This document shows, piece by piece, positions 34,137 to 46,100 of a DNA stretch of 64,000 nt (positions are counted from its first letter, which is position 1; the number at the start of each line of letters is the position of its first letter). Under the pieces are notes generated by a model. It was not told where the DNA came from. It searched no databases and saw only the letters and a list, made by a program, of their open reading frames with translations. The DNA comes from Cyclaneusma minus. Lineage: Eukaryota > Ascomycota > Leotiomycetes > Marthamycetales > Marthamycetaceae. Location: assembly GCA_037179335.1 (NCBI GenBank), contig JAKZHN010000021.1, forward strand, positions 248,001 through 312,000, in the 5' to 3' direction. The translations under genes and the position numbers were made by a program.

Positions 34137-35487
34137 ATGACCATCGTGGAGAATCATGGGAGCTATTGGGGGTCGGAGTCCTTCGACTCCTCTATGGATA
34201 CAACGGGTTCTTCCTTCAGTTCGACTTCCTCAAACCCATGGACGCCATCGTCTTCCATAGGATCCATAGGAGACTGCTCGAGTATGGCATCAGCCAGTTT
34301 CGCGGATGGACTCCCTCACATGCCCACGACCTCATGCAGTCAAAACCCATCCTATCTCACGACCTCATGCACTCAAGATCCATCCTATCTCGCCATAATG
34401 CAACAGATGCTCGAATACAGTATACCACAGGCTCCAGCCTATATTCAACCACCATGCCAGGACGTATCACAGCCCATGGACTTCTATGGGAACAGCGTCG
34501 ACCAGATGACACTGGATACCCAGTCTATGATGGAAGACCCCCCAGGATTACTTTACGACCAGTTCTCTTCGCCCTTGGCTCCCGATCCATCCCCCAAGAC
34601 CATGACACCTTCGAAGATGCTCAACTCACAAATGCAAGAGCTTGAGTTTACCCCCACCTCAAGTACGGACGGAAGCCCTATCATCTACGACAACAGTGGA
34701 GGTGTACGGCAAGAGTACCAACAGGAATTCCTATTCCCAACACCAAAGACAAAGTCTTGGTCTCCATATGGAGGATTCCCGATAGGAGACTCAAACAGCA
34801 ACATAGAAACTGCCAGTATCTGTGCGGTCAATGGAGATAGGAGGCAGGACTACTACCCAGAGTTCTCCATGCCCCCAAGGTCGTCGCCCGAGTACTTTCC
34901 AGGATCTCCATGCCCGGCACGGACAAGAGGCGAACGGGTCCTCAAGGCTTCTTCCGCACTCCAAGAGGAGATGGGTACCAAGTCTCGTCGAAGTACCAAG
35001 CATCACATCCCAGCGGAGATCACCAACCTCCCTCGAAGCGTATTCACCTGTTCCATCGGCGGCTGCAGCGCAGCCCCAAAGACATTCCGTCGCGCCGAAG
35101 TATGCCCCCTTACCCCCTATTCCTATTGGACCACACATCTAACATCCCGACCAGCACCTGAAGCGCCACCAAAGAACCCACGCTCCCGCCAAGTCCAAAA
35201 CCCAGTGCCCATACTGTACCAAAACCTTCGACACATGGCGACAAGACAACTACCGCCAGCACGTCTCGCTACACACCAAGAACAAGAAAGGCTCGCGAAC
35301 CAAGTACAACGATGCAGCGGTGCTTGAAGTGGAGTCTTGGCGCGAATCCAAAAGACAGGGAAAGCCACTTATTCCCTATCATTCCATGAAGACGCAGGTT
35401 AAGAGGGAGCCGAGGATTGATAAGGCGCGACAGCGTGTGCAGAATCTTGTTGATAGGACGAGGACGAAGATGAAAACGGAGTCGTGA
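34137..35487 (+). CDS. C2H2 zinc-finger transcription factor
   Basis: Two exons, 34137-35099 and 35155-35487, give 431 residues. The 55-bp intron begins GTATGC and ends ATCCCGACCAG, with branch TCTAACA. Residues 1-290 are Ser/Pro/Gln-rich and look like an activation region. Finger 1 is CSIGGC then KTFRRAEHLKRHQRTH. Finger 2 is CPYC then TKTFDTWRQDNYRQHVSLH. The intron falls exactly between RRAE and HLKRH, inside finger 1. The FRRAEHLKRH helix resembles fungal Msn2/BrlA-type fingers, which often read stress or development elements. The basic C-terminal tail (SRTKYNDAA, KREPRIDKARQRV) may aid DNA or nuclear binding. The target is unknown. A long gene-poor upstream region suggests complex regulation. 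Confidence 0.85.
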
Positions 35488-36284
35488 GTCGATACGCGTC
35501 TGAGAGATCGTTGAATCGCCACTTCCTTCGAGCTTCGTCTCAAACCCAACACTCGCAGCATCGACGATGTATGACTGGAATGTCATCGTCGCTTATAAAC
35601 CTGCGACCCTGCACTGCTGCTGAAGCAGAGCAGCTTTCCACAACCCGATCTCTTTGGAATCAAGAGTCTCCCTCCAGTCGATCCGGGACAACGAAGATAG
35701 CCGCCCGCTATCCTACACATGTTCGCTTTGCACTGTACCCTTACATGTAACACGCCGCCGTGTCAAAGTTTTGTATTGAACAGTTGTTTGAACCGTTGTT
35801 ATTGGATTCGAAAGGCTACAGCCTGTTGTACCAGCCTATGTTGTACCGAATAGAAACCCATCGGACAGGAAAACAAAAGTCGAAAAAACACAAGGCAGGA
35901 AAAGCTGGGTCGCTCGATTGGAATTTTGAACAGGCGCGCTAGTTTGGAAAAACACGGTGAACGGTAGACCCCTCACAGGAGGAGGGGGAAAACTGTACAT
36001 GTGCTTGCAATGTTCGGATGCTGTTGGAGCTGGAGCTGGATAGTTTTACTGTTTCGAGCATGGTCGGCATAAAAATAATTGATAATTGTAAAACTTCAGA
36101 GACTTTTTCGAATGATGATGTGACATATTATCACTCTGTAGACTGTAATTACCACTGTGCTTTCAATTTCTGATTCTGAGCATTTCGAATTGGGTTGATC
36201 CAGGATCCAAGCTCGTCATCCGACATCCAATAGATCCTGACACACAGAAAGGATCGTGCTTTCTTCGTTGGTTTCCGAATCCAG
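35488..36284. other. 3' flank of the C2H2 regulator, no gene
   Basis: Likely 3' UTR, then AT-richer spacer (about 36040-36180). No coding frame is supported. Confidence 0.5.
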
Positions 36285-36560
36285 AGACTGGATCCTTGGG
36301 TTTCTCTGGATTACGGGGAATTTTCTTGATTGTCTGGATTTCTCTCAATTATCCAAAATTCTCTCAGTTACTTGGATTTCTCCTGATTACTTGGATTTCC
36401 CCCGATGACTATGTTGGAATTTGGAACTCGACTCTCGAGTACTTGGAATTCTTTGAGTTATTTGGATTTCACCTAATTATTTGAAAATTTCCCAATAACT
36501 TGGAAACTCCGCATTCACGTGGATTTATCCTAATTACTTTGGTTTTTGCTGATTACTTCC
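36285..36560. repeat. Array E of the dispersed repeat, upstream of the LRR-like gene
   Basis: About twelve degenerate units of 19-21 bp, such as TTTCTCTCAATTATCC, TCTCAGTTACTTGGATTTC, CCTGATTACTTGGATTTC and CCTAATTACTTTGGTTTTTG. The reverse complement of the unit is AAGTAATCAGGAGAAATCC, the same family as array A. It ends about 190 bp before the ATG at 36751, so it may sit in that gene's promoter. Confidence 0.75.
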
Positions 36561-36750
36561 CCGTCCTCGTGCTCGGGCTCCGGTTACACACGCCAGTCGC
36601 CCGTCAGTCGCCACCGACGTCGCCGCTTACTACCCGACGGAAAGAGCAACTAAGTAAGGTCGCCAGCTGCCAACTCCCAAATATATCAAAATCACCATCT
36701 TCAATCCCACTGCATGATAGAATACGTACTTATGTAGACTTACCGCCATA

Positions 36751-38724
36751 ATGGCTACGCCGCTGCCACTCTACGAGGACGTCACCTCCAAAGACCCGCT
36801 TCTCCCATGGACGCTCATAGCACCGTATGTCCACCCAATGGACTTCGCAAACTGCTGTGCCGCATCGAAGGGACTCTGTCGCATTTTTCTTCCTCTTCGC
36901 TGGACCGACCCGCTATCTTTCTTGGACTACCAATCCCGCGATCAGGACTATATGGACTTGAGATGCAACCGACTTGTGGACACCACCCTTCGTCCTGAAA
37001 CGGAGAGATGTCTGTCGGTCATAGATGCGAGGACCTGGAGGACATCTATGATGAACGTTGCCACCACCGAAGGATTACGGAATTGGATTCAAAATGCCCT
37101 CTGCGTTTCTAATTCTGTCAAATTTCTTCTGATCGACGGTGCCTTCAACGTCAGGCATCTCTTTGCGCCGGCTCTCAACAAAGTCGGGTCTCTCCATGAG
37201 CTTTCGGGGTTACTGTTACTGAGCCTGGCCAACAGCCAGGGATTGGAGTATAACGTGTTTAAGAGGTACTGCCCTTTTTCGCAACTCTTCTATCTCGATC
37301 TTTCAGGAACCCTTCCACCAAGAAAGATAGCCAAACTTTTCTCTCGTCGAACACCACCACCTATACGTATCTTCAAAGCTCGTGGGTTGAATCTCACCGA
37401 TGATGATATCTGCTTTGTCTTGGACCGCATTGTCGGTGGGCTCTGGAGTTTGGATCTCCGGGACAATAACCTGACGGATGACATAGAGTATATTCTCGAC
37501 GGAGATGATGGATTCGAAGGAGATATGGAAAGCCGGCAGCCGCCTTTGCTCCTACCGGACGGTACTATCGAACCCTACGATCCCTCGTATCGGAATCCTC
37601 ATGAGCGATATACGGTCGATGCTCCCAAATATATACCATTCAACCGCGGCAACAATGACCCCGCATTGGAGCCGCCCCGAGTGACAATTCCTAGGGTACT
37701 TCCTGACGAAGCAGACAGCATCCTTGCCGAGCTCAAAGAGATGTGGAGACCAAACCTCAAGGGACACAATTACCTCCATCACAGCCCTCTCTTAAAAGCA
37801 CTACGCACAGCCAAAGGCATCACGCACCTCCGCCTCTCTGGCAACAAACTGACCTCCGCCGGCACCTGCGCCATCCTCCGCAGTTCCCTTCGCCTCCAGT
37901 ATTTCGACATCGGCTCCGCAACTTACAACTTTCCCCCCGGCCACCCATTTCCCTCCGCCCGCTTCTTCTACCAGCCCATGACCTCCGCCTGCCTCGCCCA
38001 CTCCATGCACCCCTCCCTATCCTTCCTCCGTATCCATCACTCGTTAATAACGCGTGTTCCCTCCATCACTAACATACCGCACGCCTCCCTCCTCAATCTC
38101 CTCCTCGCCGCCGAAGGTGTCGAGCCAGCGCCCAACAACCCACCTTTCCACCCTGATTCAAATCCACATCTTCAAACACTGGCCCTGACCCACGTTCCGC
38201 GCTACACCCTCGGTCGCGTAACCCATGCATTAAAGACTTTCTTGAAGGCATGTGCGGAGCAGGAACTGGCTATCAAACAGGAGCAAAAACGCTATGCCAA
38301 CAACCCCCTGCGAGCCCCTCAATTCCACACCGGCCTGCGTGTTCTGCGGTTGGAATTCGCTGATTCTTCGGATGATTCGCCATCCAGCACGCCCAGAGCT
38401 TCGAGTTCGGGGCTTTCGGTCTCAGAAGACCCTGATGCAGACACATTCCATGAAGCTAGCCAGGGCGATTTTTCGTTTTTCGATGGGGAAGGGAGTGGTG
38501 TGAAGAAGGAGGAGAGTAGTTCGCAAAGGGGAGCGAGCATTCTGAGGGAGGAGAGTGTAAAAATGGAGTCTAGCGAGTTTAATTTCGACGGGGATGAGGA
38601 CGGGCCGGCGATGACTGATGTGATAGCTGCGATTAGGCAGTATCGGGATATGACGAGAATGCAGAGGGAGGCGGGCTTGCCGGACCATGGGGATTGGAGT
38701 GGGACTTTGATTCTTGTTTATTAG
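36751..38724 (+). CDS. Large F-box/leucine-rich-repeat-like protein
   Basis: Single exon, 657 residues. The start at 36751 has ATAATGGCT and no in-frame ATG before a stop. The N-terminus (LLPWTLIAPYVHPMDFANCC then AASKGLCRIFLPLRWTDPL) has the spacing of an F-box. Scattered LRR-like segments follow: LFYLDLSGTLPPRKI, LWSLDLRDNNLTDD, ITHLRLSGNKLTSAGTC, LQYFDIGSA, LQTLALTHVPRY, LRVLRLEFADSSDD. The C-terminus from about 560 is acidic and Ser-rich. F-box/LRR proteins select substrates for SCF ubiquitin ligases. The F-box call is from pattern only. No partner is indicated by the neighbours. Confidence 0.72.
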   Translation: MATPLPLYEDVTSKDPLLPWTLIAPYVHPMDFANCCAASKGLCRIFLPLRWTDPLSFLDYQSRDQDYMDLRCNRLVDTTLRPETERCLSVIDARTWRTSMMNVATTEGLRNWIQNALCVSNSVKFLLIDGAFNVRHLFAPALNKVGSLHELSGLLLLSLANSQGLEYNVFKRYCPFSQLFYLDLSGTLPPRKIAKLFSRRTPPPIRIFKARGLNLTDDDICFVLDRIVGGLWSLDLRDNNLTDDIEYILDGDDGFEGDMESRQPPLLLPDGTIEPYDPSYRNPHERYTVDAPKYIPFNRGNNDPALEPPRVTIPRVLPDEADSILAELKEMWRPNLKGHNYLHHSPLLKALRTAKGITHLRLSGNKLTSAGTCAILRSSLRLQYFDIGSATYNFPPGHPFPSARFFYQPMTSACLAHSMHPSLSFLRIHHSLITRVPSITNIPHASLLNLLLAAEGVEPAPNNPPFHPDSNPHLQTLALTHVPRYTLGRVTHALKTFLKACAEQELAIKQEQKRYANNPLRAPQFHTGLRVLRLEFADSSDDSPSSTPRASSSGLSVSEDPDADTFHEASQGDFSFFDGEGSGVKKEESSSQRGASILREESVKMESSEFNFDGDEDGPAMTDVIAAIRQYRDMTRMQREAGLPDHGDWSGTLILVY

Positions 38725-39502
38725 CGTTGGAGGGTGGGTTTTTGTTCTTTTCGCTGCTAGGTAAGTACGCTGGAGCACTAGCTTTGATGTGGAATATGGT
38801 TGTTCCATAATAGCAGTAACAAGGCCTGTTACAAACCACTTGACACTTTTGTTTGCCCGTCGTTACTGGGGGTGTTTTTGCTCACTTGACAGGTATTGTG
38901 CATCGAAAGAACAGCTAATCACTCAGGATATCCAATAGAAAGATTCCCAATCCTTTCGGATATTTCCAGTCATTTGGGATATTTCCAATTACTCAGAATG
39001 TTCCCAATTCCTCGGGATATTCCCAGTCACTTATTATGTTTTCAATCCCTCTGGATATTCTCAATCACTCAGGGTATTCCTAATCACTAAAGTCACTCGC
39101 AGTTTGGGGGAATACTACTGGTTATTCGGAGTATATCGTTTATACCAACCCATCTTTCTTTCGGTTTTACACTTTGTTCCCTCGGATCCATGGTGACAGT
39201 CGCACAAAGTACGCCGTGTAGTACATCTGAGTTGCGAGTCTTGGACCCCAACTTCCCGATTCAGATATTTCAAGACCCCTGATGAGCTGCACTTCGGGGC
39301 TGAGCCACCTTCCCATTCAATGTTGTACTCAGCATCTGGTCCTGTGCTACATACTATGTTTGCTGCGCCTTCACGAAGATACAGGGCTTGATCCTCTAAA
39401 TACCAGCAATGCCTCCTCATTATCCAGTCTTCTGCTCCTATTGTCCGTTCGACGGCACCGAAGTATCAATATCAATGGCTAGCGGAGTACCAATACCCAG
39501 CC
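38725..39502. repeat. Intergenic region with array F of the dispersed repeat (about 38925-39115)
   Basis: Units include TTCCAGTCATTTGGGATATT, TTCCAATTACTCAGAATG, TTCCCAATTCCTCGGGATAT, TCCCAGTCACTTATTATG and TCTCAATCACTCAGGGTAT, period 20-21 bp and about nine copies. The reverse complement of the clearest unit is AAATGACTGGAAATATCC. The array is placed between the LRR-like gene and the CorA-like gene. The remaining bases are flanking sequence without a gene. Confidence 0.75.
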
Positions 39503-42174
39503 ATGCCAGCTGACAATGATACCTACGAGAACCCTGAACGGGGAGTCGACGAAGAGCAATCCACGGCCTTGCTTCGCAACATTCTCCACGAACTGAAAAC
39601 AATTTCCAGTCACCTAAAAACGCAAGATGAAAGGCTACAATCTTTGGAATGGCGAGCCGGCCAGTCTTTATCTTCTACACAGGTTTCTTCCGGCTCCAAG
39701 AACGAGCCTACGAGTGACAGCTCGCCGCAGCCTCGTGTACAGCCACCTGCTCTCTCGCTCGAAGAAGCGCTGCGAATCTACTCCGGCGATCTCGTCAAAC
39801 GGCCCAGTCCAGAATCGAGCTTCTTCCGTCTTACTCGCATTGGTAAACTCGATGCGGAAGAATCGCAGCCCCTCCTGGCATTGGGCGATCTCTGCCGTCT
39901 GCCCTTCGATGGACGATTGAGTCTGGGTTTTCAAAAACATGTTCTGGATCTGAGCGGTCCGACGAAGGTCAGAAAGTGCCTGTGGGAGATTTTGAACTTT
40001 CATGAACAGTTGAAAGCACGGCCACCGTTGAAGGAGAGGGATTTGCATCATTACAGGAACTATTTTGTTGTTTCGGACTGGTTTGGACCGGGGACGGGTA
40101 TTGAGTATCGTGTGGGGGCCCCGAGGACCGTTATTGCGCCGTTGAAGGAGACGTTGGATATGGTGAAGGGGAGGGACTATCTGGTTGCTCCGTGGCGGAG
40201 GATGATGTAAGTACGAAAGACTTGTAAACCATGAACCCCTGAGATCTCCAGATACCTCCAGTCCGAAGCTTTCCCTCTTATTACTAGCGTCATTGCTACC
40301 TTGAATACTCATCGTACAAGTCTACGTATGCTGGAATCTGCTACATACTAGACGCCTGGCTGATGAAAGATATAGACAGTTACAAGGCCTATGCTCTGTC
40401 AAACAGACCAGCGACTGGCTACCTTTACAGTGTCCATTCTTTGAATACCCCACTGGCTTTATGTCAGAAATGACCAGCAAAATCAGCGCCGCTCCCGCCT
40501 CACATCATCCCTACCCGCTTTCTGGTGCCGAAGATCTAGGCCGAGCCACCTATGCCAACTACTATCTATGGATGTCCATCACCCGGCATCTCAAATGCCA
40601 ACCAAGGCGAAGCACCGACGCCGCTATGTCAAAAGGCATATTTGGCTTTTTCCATGTTACGTTTTACGAGATAGTCATTCTCCCTCTGAACGCCGATCCA
40701 CGCCATACATCATGGAGAAAAGGAAAACTGTACAATGACGAGCCAGAGTATTGGCCCGAAGACCACGTCACTCGACACGGCACAGATCAACGAACCCGTT
40801 CTTTCCGAGAAAGTGCCTATACCGTAACCATTACTATTTTTACTCCCCTTAGCTTTCCAACTAACCTATCAAACAGATATTCGCCGTCTCAGCCGAGCCC
40901 TCTGCCAAATCCGCACACGACAGCCCCTACGAAACCGGCTCTCAGCTATACTGGACCATCCTTGAGCTCTCCCCCGAGCATTTCCACGCCGATCCCCACG
41001 TCTACAACGAAGACTGGTCACCGACCTCCTCTTGCCCCCCCAACTCATTCAACATGATCCACGCCATCGCCAAGCTAGTCGAACGCAGCACCTCCCTCAT
41101 CATCGACCGCTGGGGAGTTCTCCTCTTCTATTTCGAAAACCTATTCAACGAACGAGACGCCTTTCTAGACCCCGAATTCCACGATTCGTTGTTATCTGAT
41201 GACACGACCTTTTCGAGATCAAAAAAGTATTTTTGGGCGATTGACGTTCTGAAAGAGCTGGATAAGAGTATACAGGGGAATGTGGAGGAGTTGGGGAGGT
41301 TTGTGGAAAGATATGGAACGGACGAGAGCGGGAGGAGGATGGTGGGAAAGGGGGCGGTGCTGGAGATCCTGGAGGGGTATGTGAAGAGGTTGGAGAATAT
41401 GCAGGCGGCCTTGAGAGAGAAACGGGAGGAGGCCGTGGCGTTGAGGGATGGAGTGAGTGAGCTTCTTTTTCTGACCGAAGTGCCAATCCATGGTTGTACT
41501 TGTTCCGGACCACCCCATATCCACATAGTACATTGAATTTTTGATGTTGTAAAGGGGTTTCCCCAATGTCTGATTCAACGTGCTAACTATCCAATATAGC
41601 TCTTCAGTGCCAGCGCAGTAGTCGAGAGCCGGGCTTCCACGCGCCTAGGCGAACACGTCAAGCTCCTGACTTTCGTGAGCATCTTCTTCCTCCCACTGTC
41701 TTTCTGCACAGTATGCCTTCCCCTTCCTCTCCCGCCCCCGGCATCCAGCCACATCCCCTCTAAAATTGCAAAGCGCGCTACTACAAATCGGAAACATGCT
41801 AACAGCAACCCTCCCAGTCACTCTGGAGCATCAACAACGAGATTTTCAGTCTCGCAGCTCTCATCCCCACCGTCATCTGCGCAGCACTAGCCACCTACCT
41901 AGCCATATTCAACATCAACAACATGGCGCTTGCAGGACGAAGCCTCTATACGCACATAGTAGACCGAGTAATAAAGAGTATGCAGAATGATCGCAGTGAG
42001 GCGTGGAAAGCGAGAGGGAGGCGGTTTGGCAAGTTGAGACCCCTGAGGGCGAGGGAGGAGAGCCTGTCGAGTTGGCGAATTTTGCAGTATGTGGCGAGGA
42101 GGATTGTTTTGCTGCCGTGGGGGATGTTGAGTCGTGCTGAAAAGGATGGACGAGATGTTAAGACGGCTAGCTGA
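39503..42174 (+). CDS. CorA-like divalent metal transporter domain protein
   Basis: Five exons (39503-40206, 40376-40823, 40877-41452, 41600-41710, 41818-42174) give 731 residues with all phases matching. The N-terminal 230 residues contain a short coiled coil (LHELKTISSHLKTQDERLQ). The middle is a large soluble domain with many aromatic residues. A long helix (GRFVERYG, then EILEGYVKRLENMQAALREK) precedes two C-terminal membrane helices: LLTFVSIFFLPLSFCTSLW and FSLAALIPTVICAALATYLA. The helix-then-FFLPLSF pattern is that of CorA/Mrs2/Alr channels. The GMN selectivity motif that should follow helix 1 is absent; the sequence reads SLWSINN. It may not conduct Mg2+ in the usual way. Location is probably plasma or vacuolar membrane. 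Confidence 0.83.
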
Positions 42175-43183
42175 ATCAGTCATCTGAGACGAGATGAGCA
42201 AGTTGAGCTCTGGACCCTGGAACGACAGGGAATCCGAAGGTGAGAAGGATATACGCCTGCAAAAAGAAAAGAATTGGCCACAGATACTATTCGATGGGGA
42301 TTGGGGGTACCCCTGCGTACCCGGCCAAAATCAGCACAAAACAAAACCACAAAAACTCTAGTACCCGTAGTTGAATTGGGACCCCCCACTAGATTTCCAC
42401 CAGACAAACTGAGCGTGGCTTGAAAAACCCGGAAGGATTAGATGCCGGTTTGGGGTTATTACTACTTAGGACCCAGTGGGTCATTTCAAGTTGCAATCCC
42501 ATGTTCGAAATCTGTAATATGTGGTCCTCCCAGCTCTTTGCTTCTACGCCATATCCTCACACCCCCTTCCCGCCTGTACTTCCAGGTAAGGGGCTCCTTG
42601 TCATTCCAACTGAGCCACGGTCCCATAGTACTGATATGATAATTGATTCTCGTTTTGATATACAAGATCGAGAACGATTTCTTCAATCGGGTGGTCAGCG
42701 CCACGTCACCCTCCCCCTCTCCTATGATCATATCCTGTCTTCCCTAGAGCTGTCACTACTCATACATCACAGTATCATGCAGCCAAAAACGGGGGGGGGG
42801 GGAAATCTTATGGCAGAAGCTGTGTTCATCCCAATCGCAGTGGGTAGCACTACCTCTACTCCCGATCCCAACGGCTGGCGCCCCAAAAGACGTCGAACCA
42901 TGAGTGAGAGACAAAGCGCCCATCCCACCATCGAACATCCCGATTCGACAACGCCTTGCGCAGGAACTCAAAAACCCTCTTGTTACCTAGAAACCTCCAG
43001 AGTTCGCCTCTCATCCATGACATCTTGTACGACATACCTATATAAACATCCCAGCCCCTGAGCCAAATGTCGTCCAAATTAAAGGAGAAATCAAAGATCC
43101 GTCATCTAAGAAACGCTCACCAGGTGAATGCTCACCTGCCGTGCGCTTTCTCTTTCGCAATAAACCCCGCCAAGCGCCCCCCA
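42175..43183. other. Intergenic, no supported gene
   Basis: Between convergent genes. Frames here have no recognisable domain. A run of about ten G lies at 42791-42800, which is a likely place for sequencing or replication slippage. Confidence 0.5.
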
Positions 43184-46100
43184 TCACCCCGAGCCACCAT
43201 TCCCCATGTCCCCCATCTCCCCCCCAGCCTGCGCCTCCCCACCCCCCATCCCTGCATTCTCAAAAAAGCTCATCACATCACTCGGCAAATACTCCAACCA
43301 CGGCATCATATCACCCCCCAACGCACTCATATCAATCTCCTGACTCTCCATCATCACATCGCCAAATCCACTCATACTTTGTGTACCCACACTACTGCCC
43401 ATGTTATAATTCGCATTCGAATTCACATTATTCTGAAATTGCAAGCCAGCTACTGGGCTGTGGGAGTACGGAAATGGAGGTAAAGAGGGGTCGCGACGTT
43501 GCTGCTCGCCAGGGTTGTCGGGAGATGGCGCGGCCTCGTAGGCGGTGCGGGGACTGAGGGAGGTGGAATAGGGCGAGTTTTGGAGACCGAGGAGAATTTC
43601 GGCGTCGTGGCGGGAGGCGGGGTCGGTGGCGAGGGGATGGTATTTGGAGGGTGGGGGGAGCATTTGTTGAAGGCTGGGTCGCGGATGGCCATGGGTAGCA
43701 TATGAGGGGGAATAGCCTGATGGTACGCTGGAGGTGAATGGTGCGTGGCGAGGGGCTTCTGGCAGGCTCTGTCTTATGGGGTCGTATATCATAGTTCCGG
43801 AAGGTGTCAATTGACGGGCAGGTGGAGGAGGGGGCTCTCCTGTGTTGGGCTGATATAAGAATGTGAGGTTGGAACTCGGTGAGTTGGTGGTTCCGGTGAG
43901 GGAAAAGCCTATTGCTTTCGCGGGATCAATCATGGGAGGAGAGCCTAGATCGTTTAGCCTAGGAGATTGCCCAGCACTCCAGTTGCGAGGCAGTGACGTC
44001 TGTAAAGCAAGCGAGGACCTTCGATTCCAGCCCTGTGGCAGTTCTGGCTTGGGAAGCTTTGTAGCCTCCATCTCTTCTTGTGTAAAGGTTTCGGGATCCC
44101 ATATCCCCTTGGCTTTCTGATCCAGAGCTGTGATGATGTATTTTGCGCCTGCCCAGTATGTTTCGAGTTGTTGCAACGCCTTGTAGCAACGCTGGTAGTT
44201 TTGGTTCGCAGCAGAAGCCAAAAGACTATGTCTGATGCTGCCAGTAGCCGCTCGTGGGTCCTGGGTTGCGGGGTCCACTGCGGCATGTTTCCTTGGTGGA
44301 CTCGATGCTCCTGAGGAAGGATGGGAAGCATTGGAGGAAGGATGAGAAGAAGTGTGAGACGATATCTCCATCAAAAAGGCACAAGCAGCTATATAACAAG
44401 GCTGAGAGGTAAACGGATTGCCTTGGAGACTTTTGCCATCGATGACTTCCGCGAAAGCCAGGATGTCAGAGATTGTCTTTGCGGACGACATACTCAATTC
44501 CCTGCTGTTCGGTAGCAGCTGCTGTATCTGCCCTTCAAATGAATGAAGAAGGGTGGGTTGATGAAGAAGCATAATTCCGGCATGAAACCATAGGTGAAGT
44601 AGTAAAAAGGTGGTCCCCTGTCCGGATTTGACGTAGTGTTGAAAGTTAGGGGCAGAGAAGTTCAAGCGGGCATCTAATCGTTGGTACAGTTTCGTCAAGG
44701 CACTCTCTACAGCGGAGAGGCTCTTCATTTGCTCCTGGAATCCCTTCACGTCTCGTATAGAGTTAATAACATCAGTGATCTTGCCGTATAAATGGATTAC
44801 CCGTATCAGTGCCGGAAAAGGAGCCGGCCAGCCGTTAGGCATAATGGAGGCTGTATCCGGGAACTCCAGCTCGAAATCCTCGTCTCGAAGACTCACGGGT
44901 CGACCGGTACCCGACGAAATGACTCTGTCAAGCATGAACACCGCCCACAGCGTATCCACCTGCTCTTGTTCGATCTCCATCTTTTCTCTGTCGTCCATGA
45001 TACTTGGGCGTTTCGTATCATCACCGGCTTCTGTCGACGAACCTTGCCTACTAGATTTTCCAAATCCCATACCATGGGAACGGTGTTTGACGCCATCAAT
45101 CTTATGGATACCCAGGTCAAGCAGCATTCTGATGGAACAACCGAGAAACATCCACAACGCACTATCCTGTGCATCTCCAAAACCTTCGTATGCCAGCAGT
45201 AGACATGCTTGTACAGCAGCTACTGTGGGACAAGGAAACGTATCAACGACGCCAGATTTTGCTCTCTGAGCAAAGTTGTGTCCATGTTCGGAACGAGCCT
45301 TGTTGAGACCGTAGTGAGGCAGAAGAGCATGGTCAGAGAAGCGAGAAGCCAGAGCACAGACTGCATCGACCAGTATTGGTTCAGCTCTCTTTTGTTGGAC
45401 CAGACGCAAGAACTTTTCCCGCTTGAGGAATGGGTAATTGCAACCCAGGTGTGAGAAGAAGATTTCAATGAGGTAGATGATCAAGTGGTGAATCGGTGAT
45501 GGGTCGGCAGGATCATATACAGGAATTTCTGGTCTTTGCAGGGGATCAGTCCCACTTTGTGAGGGCGTCCCAACGAAGGAGCTCCCCTGTTCATGGCCAA
45601 GAGAGGACGGTGATACCATAGGATTGTTAGAGGATTTGTTCTACGGCAAGGGCGTTCGTTTCACATACCTGGCGTAGCGGAAGCTGCTCCCATAGAGCGG
45701 CGGCGTTCTCGCAGTGTCACTACCATCTGCTTGAATCCGGGCACTATTGCTGTAGGACCAAAATAGCGGAAGTACGGGATTCGACGACTATCAGCCGGCA
45801 GTGGTGAAGATTGTCCTGTCGGAAACCATGTCAGTATGAAGCAATTGAGGGATACCCAAGTGACTGAGAGAAACCCAAGTGATTGAGAAGAACCACAGCG
45901 ATTGAGAAGCATCGAAGCCATTGACAAGAATCTAACCAATAGAGAAGAATCCAAGCTTTGAGAAGAATCCCCCTTTTTGAAAAGAATCCGAGCTATTGAG
46001 AAGAATCCAGCTATCTGAGAAGAATCCGCGCTATTGAGAGGAAATCAAACGAGTAGAGTAGATGTTAAATATGGGGAGTACAGCAAATATAGTGAGATGT

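Noticed and set aside
42420..43061. 213-codon plus-strand frame near the G-run
   Set aside because: No motif, crosses a ten-G homopolymer, and low similarity to real gene composition nearby.
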